Notes: a model not told the origin generated them from the sequence alone. A stretch of 64,000 nt of DNA from Alcaligenaceae bacterium (GCA_013416445.1 JACCER010000001.1:1-64000), one strand, 5' to 3'. Positions 25,396-36,703 are shown, counted from the stretch's first letter. Numbers and translations are program-made.

Positions 25396-27897
25396 TCAAC
25401 GCGATTGCCAATAGCGCCGTGAAAACTGCCGTTCATTGTGCGCCAGCAAGCCGCTTGCACGTGATTGCAGCGTAATCGCGCCGTGCTGATCAGTACGCCA
25501 GAACATCGCCCCGCTATTCTCCCAACGTGTTTCAATTGCTGGGCTGGGATGACCGTAGCGATTCCAAATCCCTGCTTGCGCCACCACATGCCTGGCTTGT
25601 ACGGCATCGATAAATAAGGGGTGGGAAGAGTTTTTTGATCCATGATGCGCGGCTAACACGACATCAACCGGTTCCAACCCTCTGTCCACCAGGGATGCTT
25701 CGGATGATGAACCAATATCACCTGGTAGCAGAGCAGAATGATGTTGTCCCCGGATACGCAGCACGCAGCCTTCATCGTTGCGTTGCCTGGAGCTGCGCTT
25801 TTTCTTGCTGCTGGTCGTAGCCCGTTTCAGTGGCCACAAAAACTCAAACACAACCCCGTCTACTGACCATGTCGTGCCGTATTCGCAAGGCGACATCGCC
25901 AGCGGTAGTGGCGGTAACTGCCCTGGCACACCCAGCAGCGTCGCTTCGCGCTTGAGGTAGTCAGCCAGATCGAACGAACTATAAGACTGCTCGACTGGCA
26001 CAGCCTGCAGCAGGCTGCGCAAGCCACCGGCATGATCGATATCAGCATGAGAAACCACCATTATGTCCAGCTTGCTGATGCCCAAGGCACGCATGAAAGG
26101 CCATATCGTGCGCGCTCCGTCGTCGGATACTGCACTGCTGCGTAAACCGGTGTCGAATAACAAAGTATGACGCGCTGTTTGCACGACTATCGCACTGGCC
26201 TGGCCGACGTCGATGGCATGTAGATTCCATTCGCCTTCAGGCGGACCCTTGGGCGACCAGAGCAAGGCTGGCAGCATGAATAGCCAGGCCATATTGCGAA
26301 AAGGAATTCCATAAGGCATGACAGCCAGCAGCAGCCCCAGCATGGCCAGTAGCGTCAGCCATAATGGCGCGGCAGCTACGTTGAAGCTGGCGGCACGGAA
26401 ATCAGCCAGCCAGACAGTGGGGACCATGATCCAGTCCAGCGCGGCATGCCCAAGCCAGCCCAGGCCGGCCGCCAGCGGTTCCAGCCCCGGTACAAGCGCA
26501 GCGCCCGCCAGCAGTAAAGACAGGGGCGTAACGACAATGCTGATGATTGGTATGGCATAGGCGTTGGCCAGCGGTGAGGCCACTGACACCTCATGAAAAA
26601 CCAGTGCCAGCAGGGGCATCAGACCAACGGTAATCGCCAGTTGCAAACGTACGGCGGTGGTCATAAATGCCCGCCATCGTTGCCAGCGCGTAGCCGACTT
26701 CAAGCCTACCGCATGCCCCCACCAGCCGGAACTGGCCATCAGCACGTAGACCGCGCCAAAGGATAACCAGAAACCGCTAGCCAACAGGGCCCAAGGGTCG
26801 AGCAGAACGACGGCGAAGGCAACCAGGGACAGTAGCCTGGATGCGTTCAGCGGCAGGCGCAGCAAGTAGGCAGTGGCCACGACCAGCAGCATCAGGAAGG
26901 TGCGCCGTGCCGGAACGCCCCAGCCGGCCAACAGGCAATAAAGCCAGGCAACCAGCAAGGCAGCGAGCGCGGCAGCAACCTGGGCGGGGACGCGTTCGGC
27001 CCAGGCGCGCCCTTGCCAGCGCAAGCGCCGCCATAGCCAGAAGACCAGGCTTCCGCCCAGGGCCGCGATCATGGTGATGTGGGAGCCGCTGATGGACACC
27101 AGGTGCGTCAGGCCCGTGCGATTGAAGATTTGCCAGTCATTGGCGTTAACGCTGGCCTGATCGCCTATGGCTAGCGCAAGCAGGACCGCGCCGTAACGTT
27201 TTTCTTCAAGGTGAGGCTGCATGGCGGTGCGTACATAATGGCGTGCGCGCTGCGCCACCACGGGCAGGCTGGCCCAGGGCTCGTCATGCAGGTATAGCGG
27301 CGTGCCGCGCACGCTGCCGGTTGCCCTGAGGCCTTGTGCGAATAAATAGGATTCATAGTCGAATGCGTGGGGGTTGCGGTTGCCGTGGGGTTTTTTCAGG
27401 GTGAGCGACATGCGCCAGACTTGGCCGGGGATAATTTCTGGAAAATGAGCGGGTTTGCGGCTGGCCTGAGCGTAGGGGCCAGCCCAGTCGGGTGCGGTCC
27501 AGGACACCAGGATGCGGCTGGGTACGCCTGAGGGTATTGAGGAAATAACTTCAGCTTCGAACTGGCGGCTGTCGGGGCTTAAGCGGGGTAGGGCGGCTAC
27601 ACGCAGCACGACTCTTGAAACGCGGTTTTCGTTGCTGGCGTCCAGGCTATCGGACAATCTGTATTCGGCACGGCCAGCGGTGAGCAGCAGTCCGGCTAGC
27701 GCGGCCCATAGGGGCAGCAGTACGCGCCATCGGTTTACGGGCATCAGGAAGAAGATCGGGGCTGATGCGAATATGCTGGCCGCCAGTACGGCAGCCCAAA
27801 ACCCGTGTTTGGGTAAATAGGGAAAGCATTGCACCGCTCCGGTGGCGGCGACGAAAGCGAGTAGAGATAGACGCCCAATCACGCAAGCAAGCTCCAA
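25396..27897 (-). CDS. comEC: DNA internalization-related competence protein ComEC/Rec2
   Basis: An 833-residue polytopic inner-membrane protein forming the channel that takes single-stranded DNA into the cytoplasm during natural transformation. The N-terminal helices and DUF4131 region (residues ~25-180) are followed by the competence domain (~225-500) with FNRTGLTHLVSISGSHITMIAAL, the family's key block. The C-terminal metallo-beta-lactamase-like domain has HAIDVGQASAIVV, VSHADIDHAGGL and AAHHGSKNS. All three parts are intact, so the cell could be transformable if the rest of the machinery exists elsewhere. The gene lies 124 bases downstream of tatD, on the same strand. Confidence 0.93.
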   Translation of the reverse strand: MELACVIGRLSLLAFVAATGAVQCFPYLPKHGFWAAVLAASIFASAPIFFLMPVNRWRVLLPLWAALAGLLLTAGRAEYRLSDSLDASNENRVSRVVLRVAALPRLSPDSRQFEAEVISSIPSGVPSRILVSWTAPDWAGPYAQASRKPAHFPEIIPGQVWRMSLTLKKPHGNRNPHAFDYESYLFAQGLRATGSVRGTPLYLHDEPWASLPVVAQRARHYVRTAMQPHLEEKRYGAVLLALAIGDQASVNANDWQIFNRTGLTHLVSISGSHITMIAALGGSLVFWLWRRLRWQGRAWAERVPAQVAAALAALLVAWLYCLLAGWGVPARRTFLMLLVVATAYLLRLPLNASRLLSLVAFAVVLLDPWALLASGFWLSFGAVYVLMASSGWWGHAVGLKSATRWQRWRAFMTTAVRLQLAITVGLMPLLALVFHEVSVASPLANAYAIPIISIVVTPLSLLLAGAALVPGLEPLAAGLGWLGHAALDWIMVPTVWLADFRAASFNVAAAPLWLTLLAMLGLLLAVMPYGIPFRNMAWLFMLPALLWSPKGPPEGEWNLHAIDVGQASAIVVQTARHTLLFDTGLRSSAVSDDGARTIWPFMRALGISKLDIMVVSHADIDHAGGLRSLLQAVPVEQSYSSFDLADYLKREATLLGVPGQLPPLPLAMSPCEYGTTWSVDGVVFEFLWPLKRATTSSKKKRSSRQRNDEGCVLRIRGQHHSALLPGDIGSSSEASLVDRGLEPVDVVLAAHHGSKNSSHPLFIDAVQARHVVAQAGIWNRYGHPSPAIETRWENSGAMFWRTDQHGAITLQSRASGLLAHNERQFSRRYWQSR

Positions 27898-28021
27898 ATA
27901 CCTGAGCGTAATGGGGCGCGGCAGGAAAATGGCTGTGAAAGGGCGGAATGATCACTTCGGAAAGTACGGGGGTACCACGAGGAGATGCTGGATTACGCCG
28001 CGTCAAGCGCGTTCGCATGAC

Positions 28022-28846
28022 TCAAATCCCGCTTGCCAATACCGTATCCAACCGCGGTAATACCCTTTTTGCATTGACCGCCGTGGCCCGGATGAGGTCG
28101 GCGCAGGCCATCTCACGCAATTGCGCCATGACATCCGCAATACGTGTGACTTCGCCGGGCTCATTTCTGGCTGGCAGGCCTCCTGGTTCGCCCAGCCAGG
28201 CTGGAGGTATGTCGGGGGCATCAGTTTCCAGCACCAGTGCTTCCAGCGGTAACTGCGCGGCCAGCCTGCGTATTTGCAAGGCGCGGGTGAAGGTCATGGC
28301 GCCGCCAAAGCCCAGGGCGAAGCCGTGTCGTATGAATTGCTCTGCCTGCTGAAAACTGCCGTTGAAGGCGTGGGCGATGCCGCCGATGTGGGGGCGCTTG
28401 CGTAAATGTTTCAGCAAGATGTCCTGGGAGCGCCTTACGTGCAGCAACACAGGCAGCTTGTAGCGCTGGGCCAGGTCCAGTTGAGTGGCGTAAAAGAATT
28501 CCTGCTTGACCCGGATATCGGGTTCAGTCAAAGCAGGGATGAAAAAGTCCAGGCCTATTTCTCCTATGGCGACAAAGCGCGGGTCGGCAAGTGACTGCTG
28601 GATCTGGAATTCAAGCTCGACCAGGTCGGACTCTTGTGCGCCGGGTATGCATATGGGGTGTATGCCCAAGGCGTAGGCTCCGCCTTTGAAGGTATGGGCC
28701 AGTTCGCGCACGGTATTGAAGTTGGATCGTGCCACGGCGGGAATCACTATCGCGGCCACGCCATTTTCGCTAGCGCGCCCTATGACGGTCAGGCGGTCGT
28801 GTTCGAATTCGCGGGCATCCAGGTGACAATGGGTGTCGATCAGCAT
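28022..28846 (-). CDS. TatD family metal-dependent DNase
   Basis: A 274-residue amidohydrolase-fold hydrolase of the TatD/YcfH/YjjV group (3'-5' exonuclease or DNA-repair enzymes). Metal-site motifs are visible: IDTHCHLDAREF at residues 3-14, VAIGEIGLDFF near residue 95, LLHVRRSQDILLKHL, HAFNGSFQQAEQFI, and ETDAPDIPP near 208. It is complete from ATG 28846 (MLIDTHCHLD is the family start). It is followed on the same strand by comEC. Confidence 0.9.
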   Translation of the reverse strand: MLIDTHCHLDAREFEHDRLTVIGRASENGVAAIVIPAVARSNFNTVRELAHTFKGGAYALGIHPICIPGAQESDLVELEFQIQQSLADPRFVAIGEIGLDFFIPALTEPDIRVKQEFFYATQLDLAQRYKLPVLLHVRRSQDILLKHLRKRPHIGGIAHAFNGSFQQAEQFIRHGFALGFGGAMTFTRALQIRRLAAQLPLEALVLETDAPDIPPAWLGEPGGLPARNEPGEVTRIADVMAQLREMACADLIRATAVNAKRVLPRLDTVLASGI

Positions 28847-29013
28847 TCGGGCCTATGTTGTTGATTTGATTGATGACAAGCAGCAGCAGGCGTCAATTCA
28901 TGAGGTTTCGCCTTTCCTATTATGGTATTTCTTTTGCGGCGCTGTGTGTCCGGGGAGTCGTCTGGCGGGCAATTTGATCTATGCAACACTTGCTGACACG
29001 CTTGCGGATTTGA

Positions 29014-30339
<1,326 letters not shown>

Positions 30340-30341
30340 CC

Positions 30342-31433
30342 ATGAATGATCCCGTCATTAGGCAAAACACCCGCTCCATGACCATGATACAGGCGCTGCG
30401 TTCTGCCATGGATGTCATGCTCGAACGTGATAATAATGTGGTTATTTTTGGGCAAGATGTAGGCTATTTTGGTGGTGTGTTCCGCTGTACCGAAGGTTTG
30501 CAGGCCAAGTATGGCAACCACCGTGTGTTCGATGCCCCTATTTCCGAAGGCGGTATCGTGGGCGCCGCGGTGGGCATGGGCGCTTACGGCTTGCGGCCAG
30601 TTGTCGAAATCCAGTTTGCCGATTATTTCTATCCTGCTACTGATCAAATTGTTTCTGAAGCAGCCAGGCTGCGCTATCGTTCCGGGGGCGAATTCATTGC
30701 GCCGCTCACCATACGCATGCCTTGCGGCGGCGGTATCTATGGTGGCCAAACACATAGCCAAAGCCCCGAGGCTTTATTCACCCACGTCAGCGGTTTGCGC
30801 ACGGTCATGCCGTCCAACCCTTACGATGCCAAGGGCTTGCTTATCGCCGCTATCGAATGCGACGATCCGGTCATCTTTCTTGAACCCAAGCGGCTTTATA
30901 ACGGGCCCTTCGATGGGCACCACGACCAGCCTGTGGTGCCGTGGTCGAAGCACCCTATGGGCAACGTCCCCGAAGGCTATTACAGTATTCCGCTGGAATC
31001 GGCATCCATAGTTCGCTCCGGTGCCGACCTTACCGTTTTAACCTACGGAACCATGGTTTTCGTGGCCGAAGAAGCCGCCAAAGAATCCGGCATTGATGCC
31101 GAAATCATTGACTTGCGCAGCTTGTGGCCGCTCGACATCGACACTATCGTGGCGTCGGTGAAAAAAACCGGGCGTTGCGTGGTCTTGCACGAAGCCACAC
31201 AAACCAGCGGTTTCGGCGCTGAACTGACCTCTCTTATACAAGAGCACTGCTTTTATCACCTGGAAGCGCCGATCAGGCGTGTGGCGGGCTGGGATACTCC
31301 CTATCCGCATGCCCACGAATGGGCTTATTTCCCCAGCCCCAGGCGGGTGGCCGACGCCTATCTGGCGGTCATGCAGGAAGCCGAAGGCGGCCCGCAAGGC
31401 GATGCCGGCGTTCATGTGTCGGGGAGAACATAA
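30342..31433 (+). CDS. Branched-chain 2-oxoacid dehydrogenase E1, beta subunit
   Basis: A 363-residue E1 beta chain that pairs with the preceding alpha chain to form the ThDP site. Motifs: MTMIQALRSAMDVMLERDNNVVIFGQDVGYFGGVF, FDAPISEGGIVGAAVGM, EIQFADYFYPATDQIVSEAARLRYRSGG, and the C-terminal transketolase domain with GADLTVLTYGTMVFVA and EIIDLRSLWPLDIDTI. ATG 30342 (MNDPVIRQN) is 2 bases after the E1 alpha stop. The longer frame from 30300 lies inside the previous gene. Its stop overlaps the E2 start (TAATG). Confidence 0.94.
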   Translation: MNDPVIRQNTRSMTMIQALRSAMDVMLERDNNVVIFGQDVGYFGGVFRCTEGLQAKYGNHRVFDAPISEGGIVGAAVGMGAYGLRPVVEIQFADYFYPATDQIVSEAARLRYRSGGEFIAPLTIRMPCGGGIYGGQTHSQSPEALFTHVSGLRTVMPSNPYDAKGLLIAAIECDDPVIFLEPKRLYNGPFDGHHDQPVVPWSKHPMGNVPEGYYSIPLESASIVRSGADLTVLTYGTMVFVAEEAAKESGIDAEIIDLRSLWPLDIDTIVASVKKTGRCVVLHEATQTSGFGAELTSLIQEHCFYHLEAPIRRVAGWDTPYPHAHEWAYFPSPRRVADAYLAVMQEAEGGPQGDAGVHVSGRT

Positions 31434-32767
31434 TGGGTATACATATCATCAAAATGCCTGATATCGGTGAAGGTATCGCCGAGGTCGAGCTCATAGAATG
31501 GCATGTGCAACCAGGCGACAACGTGGTCGAAGACCAGGTGCTCGCCGATGTCATGACCGACAAGGCAACCGTGCAGGTGCCTTCGCCTGTGCATGGCAAG
31601 GTGTTCGCGTTGGGCGGCGTAGTAGGCCAGGTCATGGCGGTTGGTTCCGAATTGATCAGCCTGGAGATCGAGGGCGAGGGTAATGCGGGCGCTGCTCCGG
31701 TTGGCCGGCGCTCGGCTCCTGCAACAGTCGATGCATCGGTGCCCAAGGTATCAGCGCCTGTCACGCAAGCCCAGCCCATGGCCGCGCCGGTTCCAGTCAG
31801 TTCGCCCGAGCCAGCCGTGGTGCAGCCAGCAGCTCCCAAGCCTTCCAAGACCTTGGTCAATAATGCGCCCACGCCTGCGCGCGCCGCTGGCGAAAAACCG
31901 TTGGCGTCGCCAGCGGTGCGCAAGCGCGCCTGGGACTTGGGCATTGCGCTGCAATATGTGGCAGGCACTGGCCCCGCCGGGCGTATTTCCCATGGCGACC
32001 TCGACGCTTATGTCGCGCGTGGGCCTGTGTCTGGCGCCAGGGCTGTGCCAATCGCCTATACGGCGCGCAACGACGAGCAACAGGTTCCGGTTATTGGGCT
32101 GCGGCGAAAAATTGCGCAAAAAATGCAAGACGCCAAGCGCCGCATACCGCACTTTACCTATGTGGAAGAAGTCGATGTCACCGAACTCGAAGCCTTGCGC
32201 CAGCGCCTGAACACACAATGGGAGGGGCAGCGGGGCAAACTGACTGTTTTGCCTTTTCTGGCGCGAGCCATGGTGCTGGCCTTGCGTGAATTTCCCCAAA
32301 TCAATGCGCGCTACGATGACGATAATGGCGTTGTCACGCGTTATGGCGCGGTTCATTTGGGGGTTGCCACGCAAACCGAGGCCGGCCTGACAGTGCCCGT
32401 CATGCGCCACGCCGAAACGCACGATCTCTGGTCATGCGCCGCCGAAATCAAGCGCCTGGCCGAGGCTGCCCGAAGCGCAAGCGCCTCACGAGACGAACTG
32501 ACTGGTTCCACCATTACGCTGACCAGCCTGGGGCCTTTGGGCGGCATTGTTTCCACGCCTGTCATCAACCACCCTGAAGTCGCCATTGTCGGGGTAAACC
32601 GTATTGTCGAACGTCCCGTCATTTTGGGTGGCGCGGTGGTGGCGCGAAAAATCATGAATCTGTCTTCGTCATTTGATCACCGTGTGGTCGACGGCATGCA
32701 CGCGGCAGAGTTTATACAATGTATCCGTGGCTATCTTGAATGCCCCGCGTTGCTGTTCGTTGAATAA
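31433..32767 (+). CDS. Branched-chain 2-oxoacid dehydrogenase E2 (lipoamide acyltransferase)
   Basis: A 444-residue E2 core enzyme that transfers the acyl group from lipoamide to CoA. Domain order: one lipoyl domain (1-75, lipoyl-Lys in ADVMTDKATVQVPSP), an Ala/Pro-rich linker (90-160), the peripheral-subunit-binding domain (SPAVRKRAWDLGIALQYVAG ... GRISHGDLDAYV), and the catalytic acyltransferase domain ending SSSFDHRVVDGMHAAEF with the active His and Asp. ATG 31433 shares bases with the E1 beta stop. Only one lipoyl domain is present, as in branched-chain E2 proteins. Confidence 0.93.
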   Translation: MGIHIIKMPDIGEGIAEVELIEWHVQPGDNVVEDQVLADVMTDKATVQVPSPVHGKVFALGGVVGQVMAVGSELISLEIEGEGNAGAAPVGRRSAPATVDASVPKVSAPVTQAQPMAAPVPVSSPEPAVVQPAAPKPSKTLVNNAPTPARAAGEKPLASPAVRKRAWDLGIALQYVAGTGPAGRISHGDLDAYVARGPVSGARAVPIAYTARNDEQQVPVIGLRRKIAQKMQDAKRRIPHFTYVEEVDVTELEALRQRLNTQWEGQRGKLTVLPFLARAMVLALREFPQINARYDDDNGVVTRYGAVHLGVATQTEAGLTVPVMRHAETHDLWSCAAEIKRLAEAARSASASRDELTGSTITLTSLGPLGGIVSTPVINHPEVAIVGVNRIVERPVILGGAVVARKIMNLSSSFDHRVVDGMHAAEFIQCIRGYLECPALLFVE

Positions 32768-32776
32768 GGGGGGCGC

Positions 32777-34171
32777 ATGCCATCATGCACATTATTGGTC
32801 ATAGGCGGCGGGCCAGGCGGTTACGTGGCCGCCATACGCGCAGCACAACTGGGTATATCAACCACGCTAATCGAGGCTGAAAGCCTGGGCGGAACTTGTC
32901 TGAACATAGGCTGTATTCCATCCAAGGCTTTAATCCATGCCGCGGGCGAGTTCCACAAACTAAGCCAATATGGTCCGGATTCGCCTTTGGGCATACAGGC
33001 GCAGTCGCCGGCGATAGACATCGCGCGCACGGTTGTCTGGAAGGACGGCATAGTCGGCCGCCTCACCGGAGGCGTAGCAGCGTTACTTAAAAAAAGCGGC
33101 GTCAATGTTGTCAGGGGCTGGGCGCGTATCATCGATGGAAAAACCGTCGATGTCGACATCCAAAACAAGGACGCCGGCGTGTTGCGCATCACTTGCGAGC
33201 ATTTGTTGCTGGCCACGGGTTCTCAGCCAGTGGCTTTGCCTTTCATGCCGTTTGGTGGTCCGGTTATTTCTTCCACCCAGGCCTTGTCGCCCAGCCGCTT
33301 GCCACATAGCCTGGCTGTTGTGGGCGCGGGCTATATTGGCCTGGAACTGGGTATGGCCTATAGCAAGTTGGGGGTTAAAGTTAGTCTTATCGAAGCGCAA
33401 GACCGCATTTTGCCTGCCTACGATGCTGAATTGGCCAAACCCGTACTGGCTGCGTTAAAAAAGCTGGGTGTTGACTTACATTTGTCTTGCAGCGTACTGG
33501 GCCTGAATGAAAAGGGCATCCTGCGTCTGAAAAGCGCGCAAGGCGACGAGACGGGATTGGCTGTTGAACAGGTTTTGGTGGCGGTGGGCCGGCGCCCCCG
33601 TACGGAAGGCTTTGGCCTTGAGTCACTGCTCCTCGACATGGACGGTGCGGCGCTTCGCATCGACGATCAGTGTTGCACGTCTATGCGTAATGTCTGGGCC
33701 ATAGGCGATGTTGCCGGCGAGCCCATGCTGGCGCATCGCGCAATGGCGCAAGGGGCCATGGTTGCAGAAATCATAGCTGGCGGGCGGCGCCGTTTTGTGC
33801 CGGCGTCCATTCCGGCGGTCTGTTTTACCGATCCTGAAATCGTCGTGGCAGGCATGTCGCCCAGCGAAGCAGCCGCTGCCGGCCTGGACTGCATCAGCGC
33901 CGCTTTTCCGTTTGCCGCCAATGGCCGCGCCATGACGCTGGAATCCACAGACGGCTTTGTGCGCGTGGTTGCCCGCCGCGACAACCATCTTGTTGTAGGT
34001 TGGCAAGCAGTGGGCCAGGGCGTTGCCGAATTAAGCACGGCTTTCTCGCAGTCGCTGGAAATGGGGGCCTGCCTTGAAGATATTGCCGGAACCATCCATG
34101 CGCATCCCGCCCTGGGCGAGGCGGTTCATGAAGCAGCCCTCAGGGCGCTAGGGCAGGCCTTGCACGTGTAG
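32777..34171 (+). CDS. lpdV: Dihydrolipoyl dehydrogenase (E3) of the branched-chain complex
   Basis: A 464-residue FAD-dependent disulphide oxidoreductase that reoxidises dihydrolipoamide with NAD+. The FAD motif [21 protein letters not shown] is at the N-terminus (residues 5-25). The redox-active pair sits in [17 protein letters not shown]. The NAD motif is [19 protein letters not shown], and [21 protein letters not shown] is the second FAD contact. The C-terminal interface has the active-site His and Glu in [16 protein letters not shown]. The gene ends the four-gene operon and is followed by a REP-like element. The symbol follows the branched-chain-specific E3 of Pseudomonas (lpdV) and is inferred from context. 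Confidence 0.9.
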   Translation: MPSCTLLVIGGGPGGYVAAIRAAQLGISTTLIEAESLGGTCLNIGCIPSKALIHAAGEFHKLSQYGPDSPLGIQAQSPAIDIARTVVWKDGIVGRLTGGVAALLKKSGVNVVRGWARIIDGKTVDVDIQNKDAGVLRITCEHLLLATGSQPVALPFMPFGGPVISSTQALSPSRLPHSLAVVGAGYIGLELGMAYSKLGVKVSLIEAQDRILPAYDAELAKPVLAALKKLGVDLHLSCSVLGLNEKGILRLKSAQGDETGLAVEQVLVAVGRRPRTEGFGLESLLLDMDGAALRIDDQCCTSMRNVWAIGDVAGEPMLAHRAMAQGAMVAEIIAGGRRRFVPASIPAVCFTDPEIVVAGMSPSEAAAAGLDCISAAFPFAANGRAMTLESTDGFVRVVARRDNHLVVGWQAVGQGVAELSTAFSQSLEMGACLEDIAGTIHAHPALGEAVHEAALRALGQALHV

Positions 34172-34203
34172 GTCGGGTTAGCGGGCAGCGCGCTAATCCG
34201 ACA
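34170..34203. repeat. REP-like palindrome after the lpd gene (copy 5)
   Basis: TAGGTCGGGTTAGCGGGC.GCGCTAATCCGAC begins at the last base of the lpd stop. A second degenerate half pair (GCGTAATCCAAC near 34225, GTCGGGTTACGC near 34273) follows in the same gap. Confidence 0.68.
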
Positions 34204-34322
34204 AGGCTTCCCCGCAGCAATACAAGCCGAAGGCGTAATCCAACAAGCAGCGTCCCTGGCGGATGCTGTTCGTCGGGTTACGCTACGCTACAATCAAAAG
34301 TCCTTTTCGCAGCGAGTGTTTT

Positions 34323-35273
34323 ATGACCCCTATACATACGCCCAGCAACATATTGGAGCCCCGGCTAGATTATGTCATGTGTGCAGGCTCCGCCGGCACG
34401 CACCGCATGGCGTACTGGGAATGGGGCGACCCCGACAACGACAAGGTCTTGTTGTGCGTGCACGGGCTGACCCGCACTGGTCGCGATTTCGATCATCTGG
34501 CCATGCGGCTGGCGCAAGACTATCGGGTGGTGTGTCCTGACGTCGTGGGGCGTGGTAAGTCTGACTGGCTGATACACGGGGCCAATTATGTCGTACCGCA
34601 GTACGTGGCGGATATGTTCACGCTTATTGCGCGGCTTAAGCCAGCGCAACTTGACTGGGTGGGCACGTCCATGGGGGGGGTGATAGGCCTGGCGCTGGTT
34701 GGTTCGCTAGTCATGTCCAGCCTGCTCAGGCCGGTGCGCGGCGCTTTTGGCTTGCCGCCTGAACAAACTGTCACGCTGGGGAAAATCGTGCTTAACGATA
34801 TCGGTCCCAAGCTGAGCGCATCTGGCTTAGACAGAATTGCCGAGTATGTGGGGCAGCCCATGCAGTTTGACTCATTTGAGTTGGCTGTCGATTACGTCAG
34901 GTCAGTGTCGGCTGGCTTTGGTCCCCACGACCAGGCGGGCTGGGAAGACCTGACTCGTCACGTGTTCAATCGGCAAGGTGGCCATTGGATCAAGCATTAC
35001 GATCTTAGAATGGCCGAGCCATTTGCCGACAATTCTCCTGCCAAGATCGAGGCCTCGGAAGCGATTTTATGGGCGGCCTACGAAAGCATAGCCTCGCCTG
35101 TTTTATTGGTACGCGGAGAGGAATCAGATTTGTTCACCGCTGAAACTGCACAAGAAATGCTGCTCAGGAACAGCCATGCGCAATTGCATACGGTTGGCGG
35201 GGTAGGGCACGCGCCCACATTGCGCAGCAACGACCAAATAGATCCAGTGGCGGCGTTTTTATTGTCGAAGTAA
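34323..35273 (+). CDS. Alpha/beta hydrolase
   Basis: A 316-residue alpha/beta-fold hydrolase. The oxyanion-hole region is LLCVHGLTRTGRDFDHL near residue 42. The nucleophile elbow reads G-T-S-M-G-G in LDWVGTSMGGVIGLALVGS. The catalytic acid is probably in LLVRGEESDLFTAET and the His in VGGVGHAPTL near the C-terminus. No signal peptide is present. The listed start is ATG 34323 (MTPIHTPSNILEP); the upstream ATG at 34263 would extend into REP-like sequence. Substrate unknown. It is followed by the PHP phosphatase gene after 49 bases. Confidence 0.85.
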   Translation: MTPIHTPSNILEPRLDYVMCAGSAGTHRMAYWEWGDPDNDKVLLCVHGLTRTGRDFDHLAMRLAQDYRVVCPDVVGRGKSDWLIHGANYVVPQYVADMFTLIARLKPAQLDWVGTSMGGVIGLALVGSLVMSSLLRPVRGAFGLPPEQTVTLGKIVLNDIGPKLSASGLDRIAEYVGQPMQFDSFELAVDYVRSVSAGFGPHDQAGWEDLTRHVFNRQGGHWIKHYDLRMAEPFADNSPAKIEASEAILWAAYESIASPVLLVRGEESDLFTAETAQEMLLRNSHAQLHTVGGVGHAPTLRSNDQIDPVAAFLLSK

Positions 35274-35322
35274 TCGGCGTACACTGGTTTACGGGTTATT
35301 TACCTTTCAAGAGGGTACAGGT

Positions 35323-36153
35323 ATTAAAGTCGATTTACATTGCCATTCCACTGTTTCCGATGGCGTTCTGGCCCCGGCTCAGGTCGCCGAGCGCGCTCGT
35401 GCCAACGGGGTTCAGTTGTGGGCGCTGACTGATCACGATGCCCTTTCGGGGCTGGGCGAAGCCCGCAACGTGGCAGAGGCTGCGGGGATGGTTTTCGTTC
35501 CTGGCGTCGAAGTTTCGGTGACCTGGGCCAAGCAAACGGTACATATACTGGGCTTGGGCATCAACGAGCTTGATACAAAGCTGAATGCGGGGCTAGAGGG
35601 CATACGCAGCGGGCGGTTGGTGCGCGCCCAGGAAATGGCGAAGCGGCTCGCGGCCATGGGGGTGCCAGGTAGCTATGAGGGGGCCTTGCCTTACGCCGCG
35701 AATCCCCTGTTGATCAGCCGTACTCACTTTGCCCGCTTTTTGGTTGAACAAGGCTATTGCAAGAACATGCAAATGGTTTTCGACAAGTATCTGGGCGAAA
35801 ACAAGCCAGCCAACGTGCCGGTACACTGGTCTACCCTTGAAGAAGCCGTGGACTGGATACGGGGCGCTAACGGGCGTGCAGTCATTGCCCATCCGGGGCG
35901 CTATGAATATACGGCGATGCAGTTCAATGCCTTGTTTGACCGGTTCAAGGAACTGGGCGGCGAGGGCATCGAGGTGGTCACTGGCAGCCATACGCCTGAT
36001 CAATATGCCGAGTATGCCAGAGTTGCCCGGCGTTACGGTTTTATGGCTTCTTGCGGCTCTGATTTTCACAGCCCTAAAGAAATGAGGCTGGACCTGGGAG
36101 AACTCCCGCCGCTGCCTTCAGGCCTGACGCCTGTCTGGCATGACTGGATTTAA
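35323..36153 (+). CDS. PHP-domain phosphatase (3',5'-nucleoside bisphosphate phosphatase family), probable ATT start
   Basis: A ~276-residue PHP-domain metal-dependent phosphoesterase; relatives (YciV/RnmT type) hydrolyse 3',5'-bisphosphonucleosides and short RNAs. The metal motif DLHCHSTVSDG lies at 35332 onward, then WALTDHDALSGL, PGVEVSVTW, the insertion with NPLLISRTHFARFLVEQG, AVIAHPGRYEY, and CGSDFHSPKE. The first in-frame ATG (35416) would delete the DLHCHS metal ligands, so translation must begin upstream. The only well-placed signal is AAGAGGG (35309-35315) followed 7 bases later by ATT at 35323 (I/M-KVDLHCHS). No ATG, GTG or TTG is in frame between there and the previous gene's stop region. 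Confidence 0.85.
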   Translation: MKVDLHCHSTVSDGVLAPAQVAERARANGVQLWALTDHDALSGLGEARNVAEAAGMVFVPGVEVSVTWAKQTVHILGLGINELDTKLNAGLEGIRSGRLVRAQEMAKRLAAMGVPGSYEGALPYAANPLLISRTHFARFLVEQGYCKNMQMVFDKYLGENKPANVPVHWSTLEEAVDWIRGANGRAVIAHPGRYEYTAMQFNALFDRFKELGGEGIEVVTGSHTPDQYAEYARVARRYGFMASCGSDFHSPKEMRLDLGELPPLPSGLTPVWHDWI

Positions 36154-36154
36154 T

Positions 36155-36703
36155 ATGAGTAAAGCGTTTGTTAAAGAATCCGACCAGGATGACGACGATC
36201 TGGAGCCAGAAAATGTCAGTCTGCCTGTCGGCACGAAAAACTATATTACGACTCAGGGTTATCAACGCCTGCGCGAAGAGCTGGCGCATTTGATGACAGT
36301 CGAGCGCCCTTCGGTGGTGCAAATAGTATCGTGGGCGGCGTCTAATGGTGATCGCTCCGAGAATGGTGATTACCTGTACGGCAAGAAGCGTTTGCGCGAA
36401 ATCGACCGGCGCATGCGGTTTTTGACCAAGCGGCTTGAAATCGCCGAGGTGGTTGATCCAGCGGGCCAGCCCAATAAAGACCAGGTCTTTTTTGGCGCAA
36501 CGGTGCTTTATGCCGACAAGGCAGGCGAGGAATTTCGGGTCACCATCGTGGGTGTGGACGAGGCTGAGCCCTTGCAGGGGAAAATCAGCTGGATTTCACC
36601 GGTAGCGCGCGCGCTGATCAAAGCGCGCGAGGGCGATACAGTGACCTTGCGTACGCCTGCAGGGCTGGATGAACTGGATATCCTGGAAGTCATTTACCTG
36701 TAG
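36155..36703 (+). CDS. greB: Transcription elongation factor GreB
   Basis: A 182-residue Gre factor that stimulates transcript cleavage by backtracked RNA polymerase. The N-terminal coiled coil begins at YITTQGYQRLREELAHLMTVERPSVV. GreB-type features are NGDRSENGDYLYGKKRLREIDRRMRFL with the acidic tip, and FGATVLYADKAGEEFRVTIVG opens the C-terminal FKBP-like domain, closing with ISPVARALIKAREGDTVTLRTPAG. An acidic N-terminal leader (ESDQDDDDLEPE) precedes the coil. ATG 36155 begins two bases after the PHP stop; an overlapping ATG at 36140 is less likely. Confidence 0.92.
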   Translation: MSKAFVKESDQDDDDLEPENVSLPVGTKNYITTQGYQRLREELAHLMTVERPSVVQIVSWAASNGDRSENGDYLYGKKRLREIDRRMRFLTKRLEIAEVVDPAGQPNKDQVFFGATVLYADKAGEEFRVTIVGVDEAEPLQGKISWISPVARALIKAREGDTVTLRTPAGLDELDILEVIYL

